Of a stretch of DNA of 32,440 bases, positions 1 through 6,718 are shown in pieces (position 1 is the stretch's first letter; the number at the start of each line of letters is the position of its first letter). The DNA comes from Bacteroidales bacterium (GTDB lineage: Bacteria; Bacteroidota; Bacteroidia; Bacteroidales; UBA932). The notes beneath the pieces are model-generated. The model made no database searches, was not told where the DNA came from, and saw only the letters and a list, made by a program, of their open reading frames with translations. A program made the translations under genes and the position numbers. The stretch is taken from positions 1-32,440 of the forward strand of contig JAFZYD010000024.1 in NCBI GenBank assembly GCA_017616475.1. Reading direction: 5' to 3'.

Positions 1-1007
1 ACCGACGGCATTGCATACACGTCGGAATAGGCGAACATCCGCTTCACGTCGGCTCCGCGCAGGAAGCCGGTGAAATGGAACTTGTCTGCCATACCAAGCT
101 GAGCCACGCGGCGCACGCTGCGGTTCAGCAAATCGCCGCTGCCCGCCATAACAAAGCGGACATTGTCGCAGCGGTCAAGCACCTTGCGGGCGGCCTCGAT
201 AAAATATTCGGGCCCCTTCTGCAGGGTGACGCGGCCCAGGAAGGTGACTACCTTCTCCTTAACGGTGCGGTTTACCTTGATGTCGCTGCGGCCGGAGAAA
301 TCTACCGCGTTGTGCACGGTGACCACCTTGCGGGCGTCTATGCCGTAGCGGTTAATCACAATGTTGCGGGTCCAGTCACTCACGGTAATCACCTTGTCGG
401 CGGCGCGCATACCTTTCTGCTCTATGTCGTACACCACGGTGTTGTAGTTTTCGCCGTCGCGGTCGAACTCGGTGGCGTGAACGTGCACCACCAGCGGCTT
501 GCCGCTCACTTTCTTGGCGGCTATGCCGGCCAGGTAGGTGAGCCAGTCGTGGGCGTGTATCACGTCGAAATCGTTCTCGGCTGCAATTGCGCCGCCCACC
601 ATTGCATAGCGTGCCACCTCCTCGTAGAGGTTGGCGCCGTACTTGCCGGAGAATTTATATTTGCTGCGGAAGTGGGTGGTGAACTCCATTGTCTGGAAGT
701 GCCGCTCCTCCTCGCTAAGCAAAGAATAATCTTCCGGAGATATGTAGGGCATAATGTTGCTCCCGACGCGCAGGAACTCCACTTTGCTGAGATAATCGTC
801 TACATTGGTGAATGTGTCGTACACCGCAACATCGCTGGCATTAATGATTTTGGCGCTGCTGGTGTCTTCGTCACCGCTGGCGGAGGGCATCACAAACAGG
901 ACGTCCACGCCGTTGGCGGCCAGACCCTTGGTTATGCCGTAGCAGGCGGTGCCCAGACCGCCGGAGATATGCGGGGGAAATTCCCAGCCGAACATCAGAA
1001 CTTTCAT
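1..1007 (-). CDS. Glycogen-synthase-like glycosyltransferase (GT4/GT5 fold), partial
   Basis: The N-terminal 335 codons of a retaining glycosyltransferase are present; the C-terminus lies beyond the left edge. The start has the nucleotide-sugar-binding signature FGWEFPPHISGGLGTA, which corresponds to the K-x-G-G-L loop of glycogen and starch synthases. Further on are VIHAHDWLTYLAG, VHVHATEFDR and, at the start of the second Rossmann domain, FLGRVTLQKGPEYFIEAA. The acidic E-x7-E donor-site motif would fall just outside the window. The ATG lies 2 bases after the stop of the debranching enzyme, and a strong AGGAGG lies in that gene's last codons, so the two are almost certainly co-translated. 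The likely role is cytoplasmic alpha-glucan (glycogen) synthesis, inferred from family and neighbour. Other GT4 functions cannot be excluded. Confidence 0.88.
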   Translation of the reverse strand, partial: MKVLMFGWEFPPHISGGLGTACYGITKGLAANGVDVLFVMPSASGDEDTSSAKIINASDVAVYDTFTNVDDYLSKVEFLRVGSNIMPYISPEDYSLLSEEERHFQTMEFTTHFRSKYKFSGKYGANLYEEVARYAMVGGAIAAENDFDVIHAHDWLTYLAGIAAKKVSGKPLVVHVHATEFDRDGENYNTVVYDIEQKGMRAADKVITVSDWTRNIVINRYGIDARKVVTVHNAVDFSGRSDIKVNRTVKEKVVTFLGRVTLQKGPEYFIEAARKVLDRCDNVRFVMAGSGDLLNRSVRRVAQLGMADKFHFTGFLRGADVKRMFAYSDVYAMPS

Positions 1008-1009
1008 AA

Positions 1010-2938
1010 CTATGCCTCCTCCTTATATTTGTTTATGAGATATTCAATGGTCAGAATGGCGCCCGTCGCGGTGGCGGAGTTTATTGCTCCGTGGGGGTTG
1101 TGGGGCGGGTTGCCGTCGTACAGCTCGGCAACTGCGCCGATGCCGTGGATGTTCATATCCTCTTCAAACCCCTTGATGGCCTCGCGGGCCTCGCGGGTGA
1201 ACGCCTTGCCATAAAGCTTGAAGCCGGCCTCCGCATACAACTTAAGCAGCCAGGGGCGCGTGCTGCCGTTGTGGTAGGCAAGGTCGCGCTCGTGCTGGTT
1301 GCCGTCGTAAATGCCCTTGTAAATGGGGTTCTTGGGGCTCAGGGTGCGGATACCGCGGGTGGTCATAAGATCCTGGCGCACAGCGCGGAACACCATATCC
1401 TGCGCCTCCTCGTCTATAGGGCTGTAGGGCAGGCAGCAAGCGTAAAGCTGGTTGGGACGGGTAAAGTTGTTCTGCCCGCCTTCGTCTATATAATCGGCCA
1501 GATGTCCGCGTTCTTCGCACCAGAACATCCCGTAGAAATTGTGGTCGATTTTATCTGCAATCGCACTGTAGAGCTCTGCGGTGTGCTTGTCCTCGCCATA
1601 TTTCTTCTCCATATCGGCGGCAAAGCGCAGCGCGTTGTACCACAGGGCGTTGGTTTCTACCTGATAGCCGGCGCGCTCGGTAACGGGGCGGCCGTCGGTA
1701 TAGGCGTTCATCCAGCTGAGCGCAATGCCGGGCAGCGAGGCCCAGAGCAGGCCGTTGTCGTGCAGGCGGACCTCCGGCCGGCCGGCGATGTAACTGCCCA
1801 GGATGGCGTTTACAGTGTCGCCATATTTCTCCCAGGCGCTCTTGGCGCGGCCGGCGAACTCCACCATCTCCTGTATCATACGGATGAGGCCCAGCGGCGC
1901 CTCGACATCCTGGCAGGAGCTTGTGAGGGCAGTGTTCCACTTCTCTATGCTGCCGTCCAGCACTGCGGTGAAATCTTTCATATTGCCCGTGTTGTGCAGG
2001 ATGATGCCGGCGGCGCAGATTGCGGTGGCGCGGAGGTCACCCACGCCCAGCCAGGTGAAACCGCTGCTTATCTCCAGCCACTGACGGTGGAAGAGCAGGC
2101 GGCTGGCGGCGTGGCGGAGAGTGGAATCAAAATCGTCCAGAGTGCCTATGGCTGCCAGCTCGCGGGAGAACTGACGCTTGAACAGCGCCGGGTCGCAGGG
2201 AGCGGTGGATGCGGAGAAAATTATGCTTTCGCCCTTTTTGATGGGCATTTCAAAGTAGCCGGGGGTGTAGAGATCTTCCGTGCAGTCAAAACCGCGGCGG
2301 TACTCTTCCGGATAGGTGACGCCGTTGTACCAGGAGGCATCGTTCTTGAAATCGGACTTCTTGCTGAGCTGCAGATAGAGTTTGGGCAGCACCTGATAAA
2401 GCTTGAAGGCCTTGCCGTTCTCCACGTCCAGGGCGCGGGTGTCGGCAATGCCGTTCTGGTTGGTGAGGGCGTGGATGCTGCGGAACGACAACATAGGGCG
2501 CAGCCGCAGGGTGGTCTGTGAATGGGCGTCCAGCAGGGTGTATTTGATGAGCACCCGGTCCTCGTTCTCCACCATCAGCAGTTGCTTTTGAAGCTTGATG
2601 CCGCCAATCTGGTAGGTGATGGTTGGGATGGGGTCGTTCTGGTAATCCACAATGTATTTGTGGCCGCGGGGCTCGAAAGTCTTGCCGTAGCAGTGGATGC
2701 CCAGGTTGAACTCTTTCTCGTGCTGGATGAGAGTCTCGTCCAGAGACGAGAGCAGTATGTGTCTGCGCCAGTTCATCTCCTCTATGGGGACGGCCAGCAG
2801 GCAGTGATATTTGCGTGTGTTGCAGCAAACGATGGTGGTGTTTGCGTATGCACCGGTGCGGTTTGTGGCAATCAGCTCCCGCTTGAGGGAGTACTCCAGA
2901 TTAACCAATTCCGCCTTGTTGAATTTGAGATATGCCAT
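1010..2938 (-). CDS. Glycogen debranching enzyme, amylo-alpha-1,6-glucosidase (GH133-like)
   Basis: This 642-residue protein has a bacterial GDE N-terminal beta-sandwich (about residues 10-240) followed by an (alpha/alpha)6 catalytic domain (about 270-640). Recognisable family blocks are NRTGAYANTTIVCCNTRKYH (26-45), WMNAYTDGRPVT (409-420) with VETNALWYNALRF (427-439), RPNQLYACCLPYSP (494-507) and AYHNGSTRPWLL (554-565). The family role is hydrolysis of alpha-1,6 branch points of glycogen in the cytoplasm. The block that in relatives I remember reads Trp-Phe-x-x-x-x-Arg-Asp-Thr is here FTWLGVGDLRAT (294-305), and the usual QAWS block near the end reads NSATATG (620-626). It is therefore a divergent member. 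It is transcribed with the downstream glycosyltransferase from a TAnnTTTG-type promoter. Confidence 0.9.
   Translation of the reverse strand: MAYLKFNKAELVNLEYSLKRELIATNRTGAYANTTIVCCNTRKYHCLLAVPIEEMNWRRHILLSSLDETLIQHEKEFNLGIHCYGKTFEPRGHKYIVDYQNDPIPTITYQIGGIKLQKQLLMVENEDRVLIKYTLLDAHSQTTLRLRPMLSFRSIHALTNQNGIADTRALDVENGKAFKLYQVLPKLYLQLSKKSDFKNDASWYNGVTYPEEYRRGFDCTEDLYTPGYFEMPIKKGESIIFSASTAPCDPALFKRQFSRELAAIGTLDDFDSTLRHAASRLLFHRQWLEISSGFTWLGVGDLRATAICAAGIILHNTGNMKDFTAVLDGSIEKWNTALTSSCQDVEAPLGLIRMIQEMVEFAGRAKSAWEKYGDTVNAILGSYIAGRPEVRLHDNGLLWASLPGIALSWMNAYTDGRPVTERAGYQVETNALWYNALRFAADMEKKYGEDKHTAELYSAIADKIDHNFYGMFWCEERGHLADYIDEGGQNNFTRPNQLYACCLPYSPIDEEAQDMVFRAVRQDLMTTRGIRTLSPKNPIYKGIYDGNQHERDLAYHNGSTRPWLLKLYAEAGFKLYGKAFTREAREAIKGFEEDMNIHGIGAVAELYDGNPPHNPHGAINSATATGAILTIEYLINKYKEEA
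1015..1023 (-). promoter_or_regulatory. Shine-Dalgarno inside the debranching-enzyme C-terminus
   Basis: On the minus strand AGGAGGAGG covers the last Glu-Glu-Ala codons of the debranching enzyme and lies about 7 bases before the glycosyltransferase ATG at 1007. Most genes in this window have no recognisable Shine-Dalgarno, so this one suggests real translational coupling of the pair. Confidence 0.7.
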
Positions 2939-2966
2939 ATATTTTGCGACTTGCAGTTTGAATTGG

Positions 2967-2974
2967 CAAAGTTA
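2967..2974 (-). promoter_or_regulatory. Bacteroidota -7 box TAACTTTG
   Basis: The minus strand reads TAACTTTG, a full match to TAnnTTTG, about 29 bases before the debranching enzyme ATG. No clear -33 TTTG is visible at the usual distance. A transcript starting about 7 bases downstream would have a short AT-rich leader. The rest of the gap 2939-3061 is AT-rich and shows no gene and no convincing terminator for tsaB. Confidence 0.55.
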
Positions 2975-3061
2975 GTAATTTTTCTTGATAAATAAATATA
3001 GGTAATAACTACCCGTTGCAAGAAAACTGCTAACCTGTTCCAGTCGCTCAAATAATGGCGG

Positions 3062-3772
3062 TTAAATGCCCAGAATGTTCTTTTTGCTTTGGCCTATTCT
3101 GAAATCTTTCAGGTAGAACGGTTCCATATAGGCGACGTCCTCAAAATCCCCAGTCAAATACTTGTCGAAGGCTATTTTCGCCATATAGCTGGCGTCGGGC
3201 CGGCAGGGAGCAAAAAGGGCGTTTGCGCTGCTTGTTGCAGCCTGGAATTTTTCGCAGCCGTCGCCGCAGAAAAGCACGCGCCCCTTGGCCAGCAAGTCGG
3301 CGTAGGAGGTTTCGTCCAGAATCAAAGGCTCTATCTTGCCTATGCGGATGCATTCGGCGTCGTAGACGGCCTGATAGACCTCCATCCGGCGGGCGTCAAT
3401 CATAGGGACAATGTAATCCAGCGGTTCGGCAGCCATTAGGGCGCGTCCCTGGACGGCAATCAAATCCAGCGTATTCACCCCGATAAGCGGGATTCCGGCG
3501 CCGAAGCACAGCCCTTTGGCCATAGAGACGCCCACCCGCAGCCCGGTGTAGGAACCGGGGCCGCTGCTCACCGCCACCGCGGCGCAATTTTTCACGCTGC
3601 ATCCGGCCGTGCCCAGGAGTTCTTCCACCATAGGCGCCAGCCGTGATGTCTGCATCCTGGGTTCGTCTATACTGCAGTCAGCCACGCTCTTGCCGTTCAC
3701 CGACAGGCTCGCGGAGCAGCCGTCCGCACTGGTCTCCAAAGAGAGAATCAATATGTCTTTATTTGCCGCCAT
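3062..3772 (-). CDS. tsaB: tRNA t6A biosynthesis protein TsaB
   Basis: This 236-residue ASKHA-fold protein is the TsaB (YeaZ) partner of TsaD, which together with TsaC and TsaE makes N6-threonylcarbamoyladenosine at position 37 of ANN-decoding tRNAs. Visible signatures are LSLETSADGCSASL near the N-terminus and AVSSGPGSYTGLRVGVSMAKG (about 67-87), the block that forms the TsaB-TsaD interface. I chose the ATG at 3772 over the in-frame TTG at 3778. The gene overlaps the 3' end of the HlyD-type adaptor by 14 bases, so it appears to be co-translated with the export machinery upstream. That is an unusual position for a housekeeping gene. No own promoter was recognised. Confidence 0.93.
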   Translation of the reverse strand: MAANKDILILSLETSADGCSASLSVNGKSVADCSIDEPRMQTSRLAPMVEELLGTAGCSVKNCAAVAVSSGPGSYTGLRVGVSMAKGLCFGAGIPLIGVNTLDLIAVQGRALMAAEPLDYIVPMIDARRMEVYQAVYDAECIRIGKIEPLILDETSYADLLAKGRVLFCGDGCEKFQAATSSANALFAPCRPDASYMAKIAFDKYLTGDFEDVAYMEPFYLKDFRIGQSKKNILGI

Positions 3773-4931
3773 TGCCAATTTTTATTTTGTCTCCTTCCGA
3801 GAGGGTTTTGGTAATCAACTGGAACGGGCCGGTGACTATCCGGTCGCCCTCCGACAGGCCGCCGGTGACCTCCACTTTGCCGAAGTCCTGCAGCCCGCAG
3901 CTCACCGCCGTGGCGTGGACTTTCTGCTGGCCGTCCACCGTCCACACGGTTTCCTGCCCGTCCTTTACGAATACCGCCTGCAAAGGTATGGTTAAAATGT
4001 CATTTTTGGAACCGGTATATATCAATACCGATGCGGACATACCCGGCAGTAGCTTTATAATATCCTGATTGTCAATGCTTATGCGCACTTCAAAATCGGT
4101 GGTAGCGCTCATCCCGGCGGCGCTGGAGCTGCACACGGCAATTTTCTCCACCCGCCCTTTCAAAACGCTGGAAGGGGAGGCGTCGGGCTTGATTTCCGCC
4201 TCGTCCCCCACCTGTATGTTGCAAATGTCGTTTTCGCCTATATCCACAACCAGTTCCATCCGGCCCAGGTCTGCGATGGTCATCATCTCGGTGCCGGCCA
4301 TAGTGCTGGTGCCCACGACCCTTTCGCCCGGCTCCACGCGCAGAGATGTCAAAATGCCGTCAATAGGGGAGTAGACCAACGTTTTGGATAACTCGCTGCG
4401 GGCAGCGTCCAATTGCGATTTGGCCGCCGAAACCTGATACTCGCACTCCCGCGCCCGGGCTTCTGCGGCTTCGTAGGCGATATCCGCCTGCTGAAGCTGG
4501 GCCAGGCAGGTGGCGTCCTGCTCGTAAAGCGCCTTGAGACGGTTGTACTCCAACTGCCGCAGCTTCATTTCCGCAACGCCCGCATCGCGCGAAGCGATGG
4601 CGCTGCCGAGCGCGGCTTCGCACCGGGATATGGCCAGCAAGTAGCTCTCCTGCTTTATTTTAAGCAGCAGGCTGCCGGCCGTCACCGTGTCTCCTTCGTC
4701 GTAATAAATGGCCACTATTTCCCCCGAAACGTCGGGTGATATTTTTACCTGTTTCACCGCCCGGATGCGCCCGTAGGCCGATGCAGTGCGGGTGATGTCG
4801 CCCTTCTGCGGGAAGGCGGTTTCCGCAGCCGGAAAGGCGCCGCTCCGGCCGCCGATGGCAGCAGCGGCAACGGCTGCCGCAACCGCGGCCGCAATAATCC
4901 AGCGGACTCTTTTTTTACTCTTCGCAGCCAT
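3759..4931 (-). CDS. HlyD/MacA-type periplasmic adaptor protein
   Basis: This 390-residue membrane-fusion protein has a positively charged N-terminus and one membrane anchor (about 9-27, Ala-rich). A lipoyl-like half (about 50-95, GEIVAIYYDEGDTV) is followed by an alpha-helical hairpin (about 95-185) and the second lipoyl half, YSPIDGILTSLRVEPGERV. The beta-barrel and membrane-proximal domains follow, containing LPGMSASVLIYTG and VTGGLSEGDRIVTG. It should bridge an inner-membrane transporter to the TolC-like channel encoded directly upstream, with which it overlaps by 17 bases. By sequence type it resembles MacA/AcrA adaptors more than classical haemolysin HlyD. The nearest transporter in the same operon is the C39 peptidase ABC protein, so export of the small peptides is the natural inference. 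A role with an unlinked efflux pump remains possible. Confidence 0.88.
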   Translation of the reverse strand: MAAKSKKRVRWIIAAAVAAAVAAAAIGGRSGAFPAAETAFPQKGDITRTASAYGRIRAVKQVKISPDVSGEIVAIYYDEGDTVTAGSLLLKIKQESYLLAISRCEAALGSAIASRDAGVAEMKLRQLEYNRLKALYEQDATCLAQLQQADIAYEAAEARARECEYQVSAAKSQLDAARSELSKTLVYSPIDGILTSLRVEPGERVVGTSTMAGTEMMTIADLGRMELVVDIGENDICNIQVGDEAEIKPDASPSSVLKGRVEKIAVCSSSAAGMSATTDFEVRISIDNQDIIKLLPGMSASVLIYTGSKNDILTIPLQAVFVKDGQETVWTVDGQQKVHATAVSCGLQDFGKVEVTGGLSEGDRIVTGPFQLITKTLSEGDKIKIGNGGK

Positions 4932-6237
4932 CTATGTAGAAATCAATAATAATGAGTTGAAACTGATATTTGCACTTGCATTGGATATATTCGCACTCGC
5001 TCTGGCATAGCGCTTCCCGGGCGTCAATCCAATCCGAAACGGTTATTTGCCCCTGCCTGTATTCTGCCTCCGCCACCGCCATCCGTTCCCGGCACAAATC
5101 TATCCTTGTCAGGTGCATTTGCAGCTGCTGCTCAAGCAATTGGCTCTGCTGTTCCAGCTGCAGCAGTTCGCTCTCCGCAGCGTCGCGGGCCTGCTGCAGT
5201 TTTATTTCGCCCGCCCGGTAATCGGCGCGGGCTTTCGCCACAGCCGCCGCGCCCCGTCCGCCGTCGAACAGCGGCACAGCCAGGGTTATTGCCACGGAGG
5301 GGTTCCGGTTGCCGTCCAGCTGGTCTGCCAGCGCCGCCGTGGAAGCGTCGCTGTAGTAGGTACCGTACGCCGCCTGCAGCGATACCGAAGGCAGGCATTC
5401 CCCCTTAGCGACCTTCAGGGCGCGGGACGCAGCCTCCAGATTGCTTCTGGCGGCGGCCACCTTAGGCGACAAGTTGCGCCATTGCCGTGCAAACGACCCG
5501 CTGTCCGCGGCGGGCTGCGGGGTGAACAGACCTATCGCGGAGGTGTCGGTTTCGAATTCTTCTTCGCACCCAATCAAAGAGCGGAGCAGCAACATTTGCG
5601 CGGCCGCTTCGCCCCTTGCGGATGCCATCTGGGCTTGAATGTCGGCTTCCTTCGCCTCCAATTCAAGCACATCCCCGGCTGTCCGGAGGCCGGATGCCGC
5701 CTGTGCCCTGGCCAGAGCAGTCTGGCGCCGCACATTCTCGCTACTCTCCGCGAGTCGGTCCAAGGTGAGCAGGGCCAGGACGTTGCCCAAATATGCCCTT
5801 GCAACGTCGGCCTTGACCTCCAGGACAGTCTCTGCAGAGTCGCTTTTAGCGGCGGCCACCAGCGCCCGGTTCATAAGCAGGGTGTTTATGCGTGCGAATC
5901 CGTCGAACAAAGAGAACGACGCCCCGACAGAGCCGCTTGTCTGTTGCGTAAGCCTGTTCCTGACAATGACAAGTTCCTGCATATCGACGCTCCGTCCCCA
6001 GTTGAAATATTGATTCGCAGAAAAATGAAGGGAGGGGAGCAGTTCCAAAGCCGACTGCGTCTTCTGGATGCTCATTTTGCGCACGGCGATCTGGCTCAGT
6101 TGAATATCGTTGTTGCGCCGCTGGGCATAACCGACGCACCTGTCCAAGCTCCACACTTCGCCCCGTGCCGCCGCTGCAAGATGTGCCACAGCAATCAGCA
6201 GAAATATCACAACCGTCTTTTTCACCGCTCCCGTCAC
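4915..6237 (-). CDS. TolC-family outer membrane efflux protein
   Basis: This is about 440 residues with an N-terminal signal peptide (KKTVVIFLLIAVAHLAAAARG) and the two-repeat OEP layout of long helices and beta strands. Typical pieces are WSLDRCVGYAQRRNNDIQ near the mature N-terminus, ALVAAAKSDSAETVLEVKA and, in the second repeat, YRAGEIKLQQARDA and RQGQITVSDWIDAREAL. Its family role is a trimeric outer-membrane and periplasmic exit duct. The start is uncertain. GTG at 6237 is 14 bases after the second small precursor gene, and an in-frame GTG at 6225 would give a compact signal peptide beginning at the two lysines. It lies between the peptide precursors and the adaptor, overlapping the latter, which supports one export operon. 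Confidence 0.9.
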   Translation of the reverse strand: MTGAVKKTVVIFLLIAVAHLAAAARGEVWSLDRCVGYAQRRNNDIQLSQIAVRKMSIQKTQSALELLPSLHFSANQYFNWGRSVDMQELVIVRNRLTQQTSGSVGASFSLFDGFARINTLLMNRALVAAAKSDSAETVLEVKADVARAYLGNVLALLTLDRLAESSENVRRQTALARAQAASGLRTAGDVLELEAKEADIQAQMASARGEAAAQMLLLRSLIGCEEEFETDTSAIGLFTPQPAADSGSFARQWRNLSPKVAAARSNLEAASRALKVAKGECLPSVSLQAAYGTYYSDASTAALADQLDGNRNPSVAITLAVPLFDGGRGAAAVAKARADYRAGEIKLQQARDAAESELLQLEQQSQLLEQQLQMHLTRIDLCRERMAVAEAEYRQGQITVSDWIDAREALCQSECEYIQCKCKYQFQLIIIDFYIDGCEE

Positions 6238-6251
6238 TCTTCAAGTAATGG

Positions 6252-6440
6252 TTATAAAACGCCTTCCATTTCTACTTCTACCTTGGGCTCACGGCCGCCG
6301 AACAGGTTCGCGATGCACCGAATAATAAAGCCGATAGCATAGCCAATGTAGTAGAGAGCGTTCTGCGCATTTTTGTCTGCGCCGCCGCAAACGCGGCAGC
6401 ACTCATCGGGGGAAACAAATTCCAAATAGTGAGCTTTCAT
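6252..6440 (-). CDS. Double-glycine precursor peptide B (putative bacteriocin-like, GxxxG core)
   Basis: This 62-residue protein starts at ATG 6440. Residues 8-20, FVSPDECCRVCGG, fit the double-glycine leader pattern: hydrophobic at -12, Ser -11, Glu -8, residue -7, hydrophobic -4, Gly-Gly at -2/-1. Cleavage after G20 would release a 42-residue core. The core has a hydrophobic helix (about 28-47) containing YYIGYAIGF, that is a G33-x3-G37 motif, then FGG and a charged tail ending VEVEMEGVL. The core has only one Cys (C42), so no intramolecular disulphide is possible. The leader carries three Cys (14, 15, 18), which is odd. It sits between another GG-leader gene and tolC, downstream of a C39 peptidase ABC transporter. 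A membrane-active bacteriocin component is inferred. A signalling peptide or a small immunity protein are alternatives. I recognise no named family. Confidence 0.72.
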   Translation of the reverse strand: MKAHYLEFVSPDECCRVCGGADKNAQNALYYIGYAIGFIIRCIANLFGGREPKVEVEMEGVL

Positions 6441-6448
6441 ACCGCGGC

Positions 6449-6454
6449 CCTCCT
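6449..6454 (-). promoter_or_regulatory. Strong Shine-Dalgarno overlapping the stop of precursor A
   Basis: The minus strand reads AGGAGG with the TAG stop of the upstream precursor gene overlapping it, 8 bases before the ATG at 6440. This supports 6440 as the start and suggests coupled, high-level translation of the second precursor. No comparable site precedes precursor A. Confidence 0.7.
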
Positions 6455-6647
6455 ACTTTACGTGATCGTAACCATCCTTCAATCCCCTTATCAACTGGGG
6501 GATGTAATCGTCCAAAAACTCCATAATCTTGCGAATGATGGAGATAAGGTCACTTAAGTTAAGCTGTGCAGCGACACCGCCGCAAATGAGCAGCTCGGAA
6601 GAATTCAATCCCTCCAAGGCTGATCCTCTAAATCTTTTTTCTTCCAT
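6453..6647 (-). CDS. Double-glycine precursor peptide A (putative bacteriocin-like, amphipathic core)
   Basis: This 64-residue protein starts at ATG 6647. Residues 14-24, LNSSELLICGG, look like a double-glycine leader, although the Glu-Leu pair lies one position closer to the GG than in the LSxxELxxIxGG consensus. The 40-residue core after G24 has no Cys. Its hydrophobic residues (L31, L34, I35, I38, I41, L45, I49, L52, L56) recur every three to four positions, predicting an amphipathic helix with mixed charges. An in-frame GTG start at 6722 is possible, but it would add an N-terminal extension unlike a leader. The gene follows the C39 peptidase ABC transporter by 71 bases and precedes precursor B by 12. 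No modification enzyme is nearby, so an unmodified secreted peptide is the simplest reading. Confidence 0.72.
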   Translation of the reverse strand: MEEKRFRGSALEGLNSSELLICGGVAAQLNLSDLISIIRKIMEFLDDYIPQLIRGLKDGYDHVK

Positions 6648-6670
6648 AGTAATTTGTTTTAGTTCTTTTT

Positions 6671-6695
6671 GTCTGCAAGTAATTGGTGTGCAGAC
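6671..6695 (-). other. Hairpin between transporter and precursor genes
   Basis: GTCTGCA and TGCAGAC form a perfect 7-bp stem with an 11-base loop in the 71-base gap between the ABC transporter stop and precursor A. On the minus-strand RNA it is followed by an A-rich run, so it is not an intrinsic terminator in that direction. It could mark an RNA processing or stability boundary that lets the small precursor mRNA accumulate. Confidence 0.5.
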
Positions 6696-6718
6696 TTCAC
6701 CGGGAAAGTGATGCGCAT

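Noticed and set aside
75..1214. Long plus-strand open frame opposite the glycosyltransferase
   Set aside because: The opposite strand encodes recognisable glycosyltransferase motifs; this frame gives a low-complexity Val/His/Ala-rich protein typical of an antisense shadow in GC-rich DNA.
5047..6342. 431-codon plus-strand frame opposite tolC and precursor B
   Set aside because: The minus strand encodes a clear TolC protein with signal peptide; the plus translation shows no family features.
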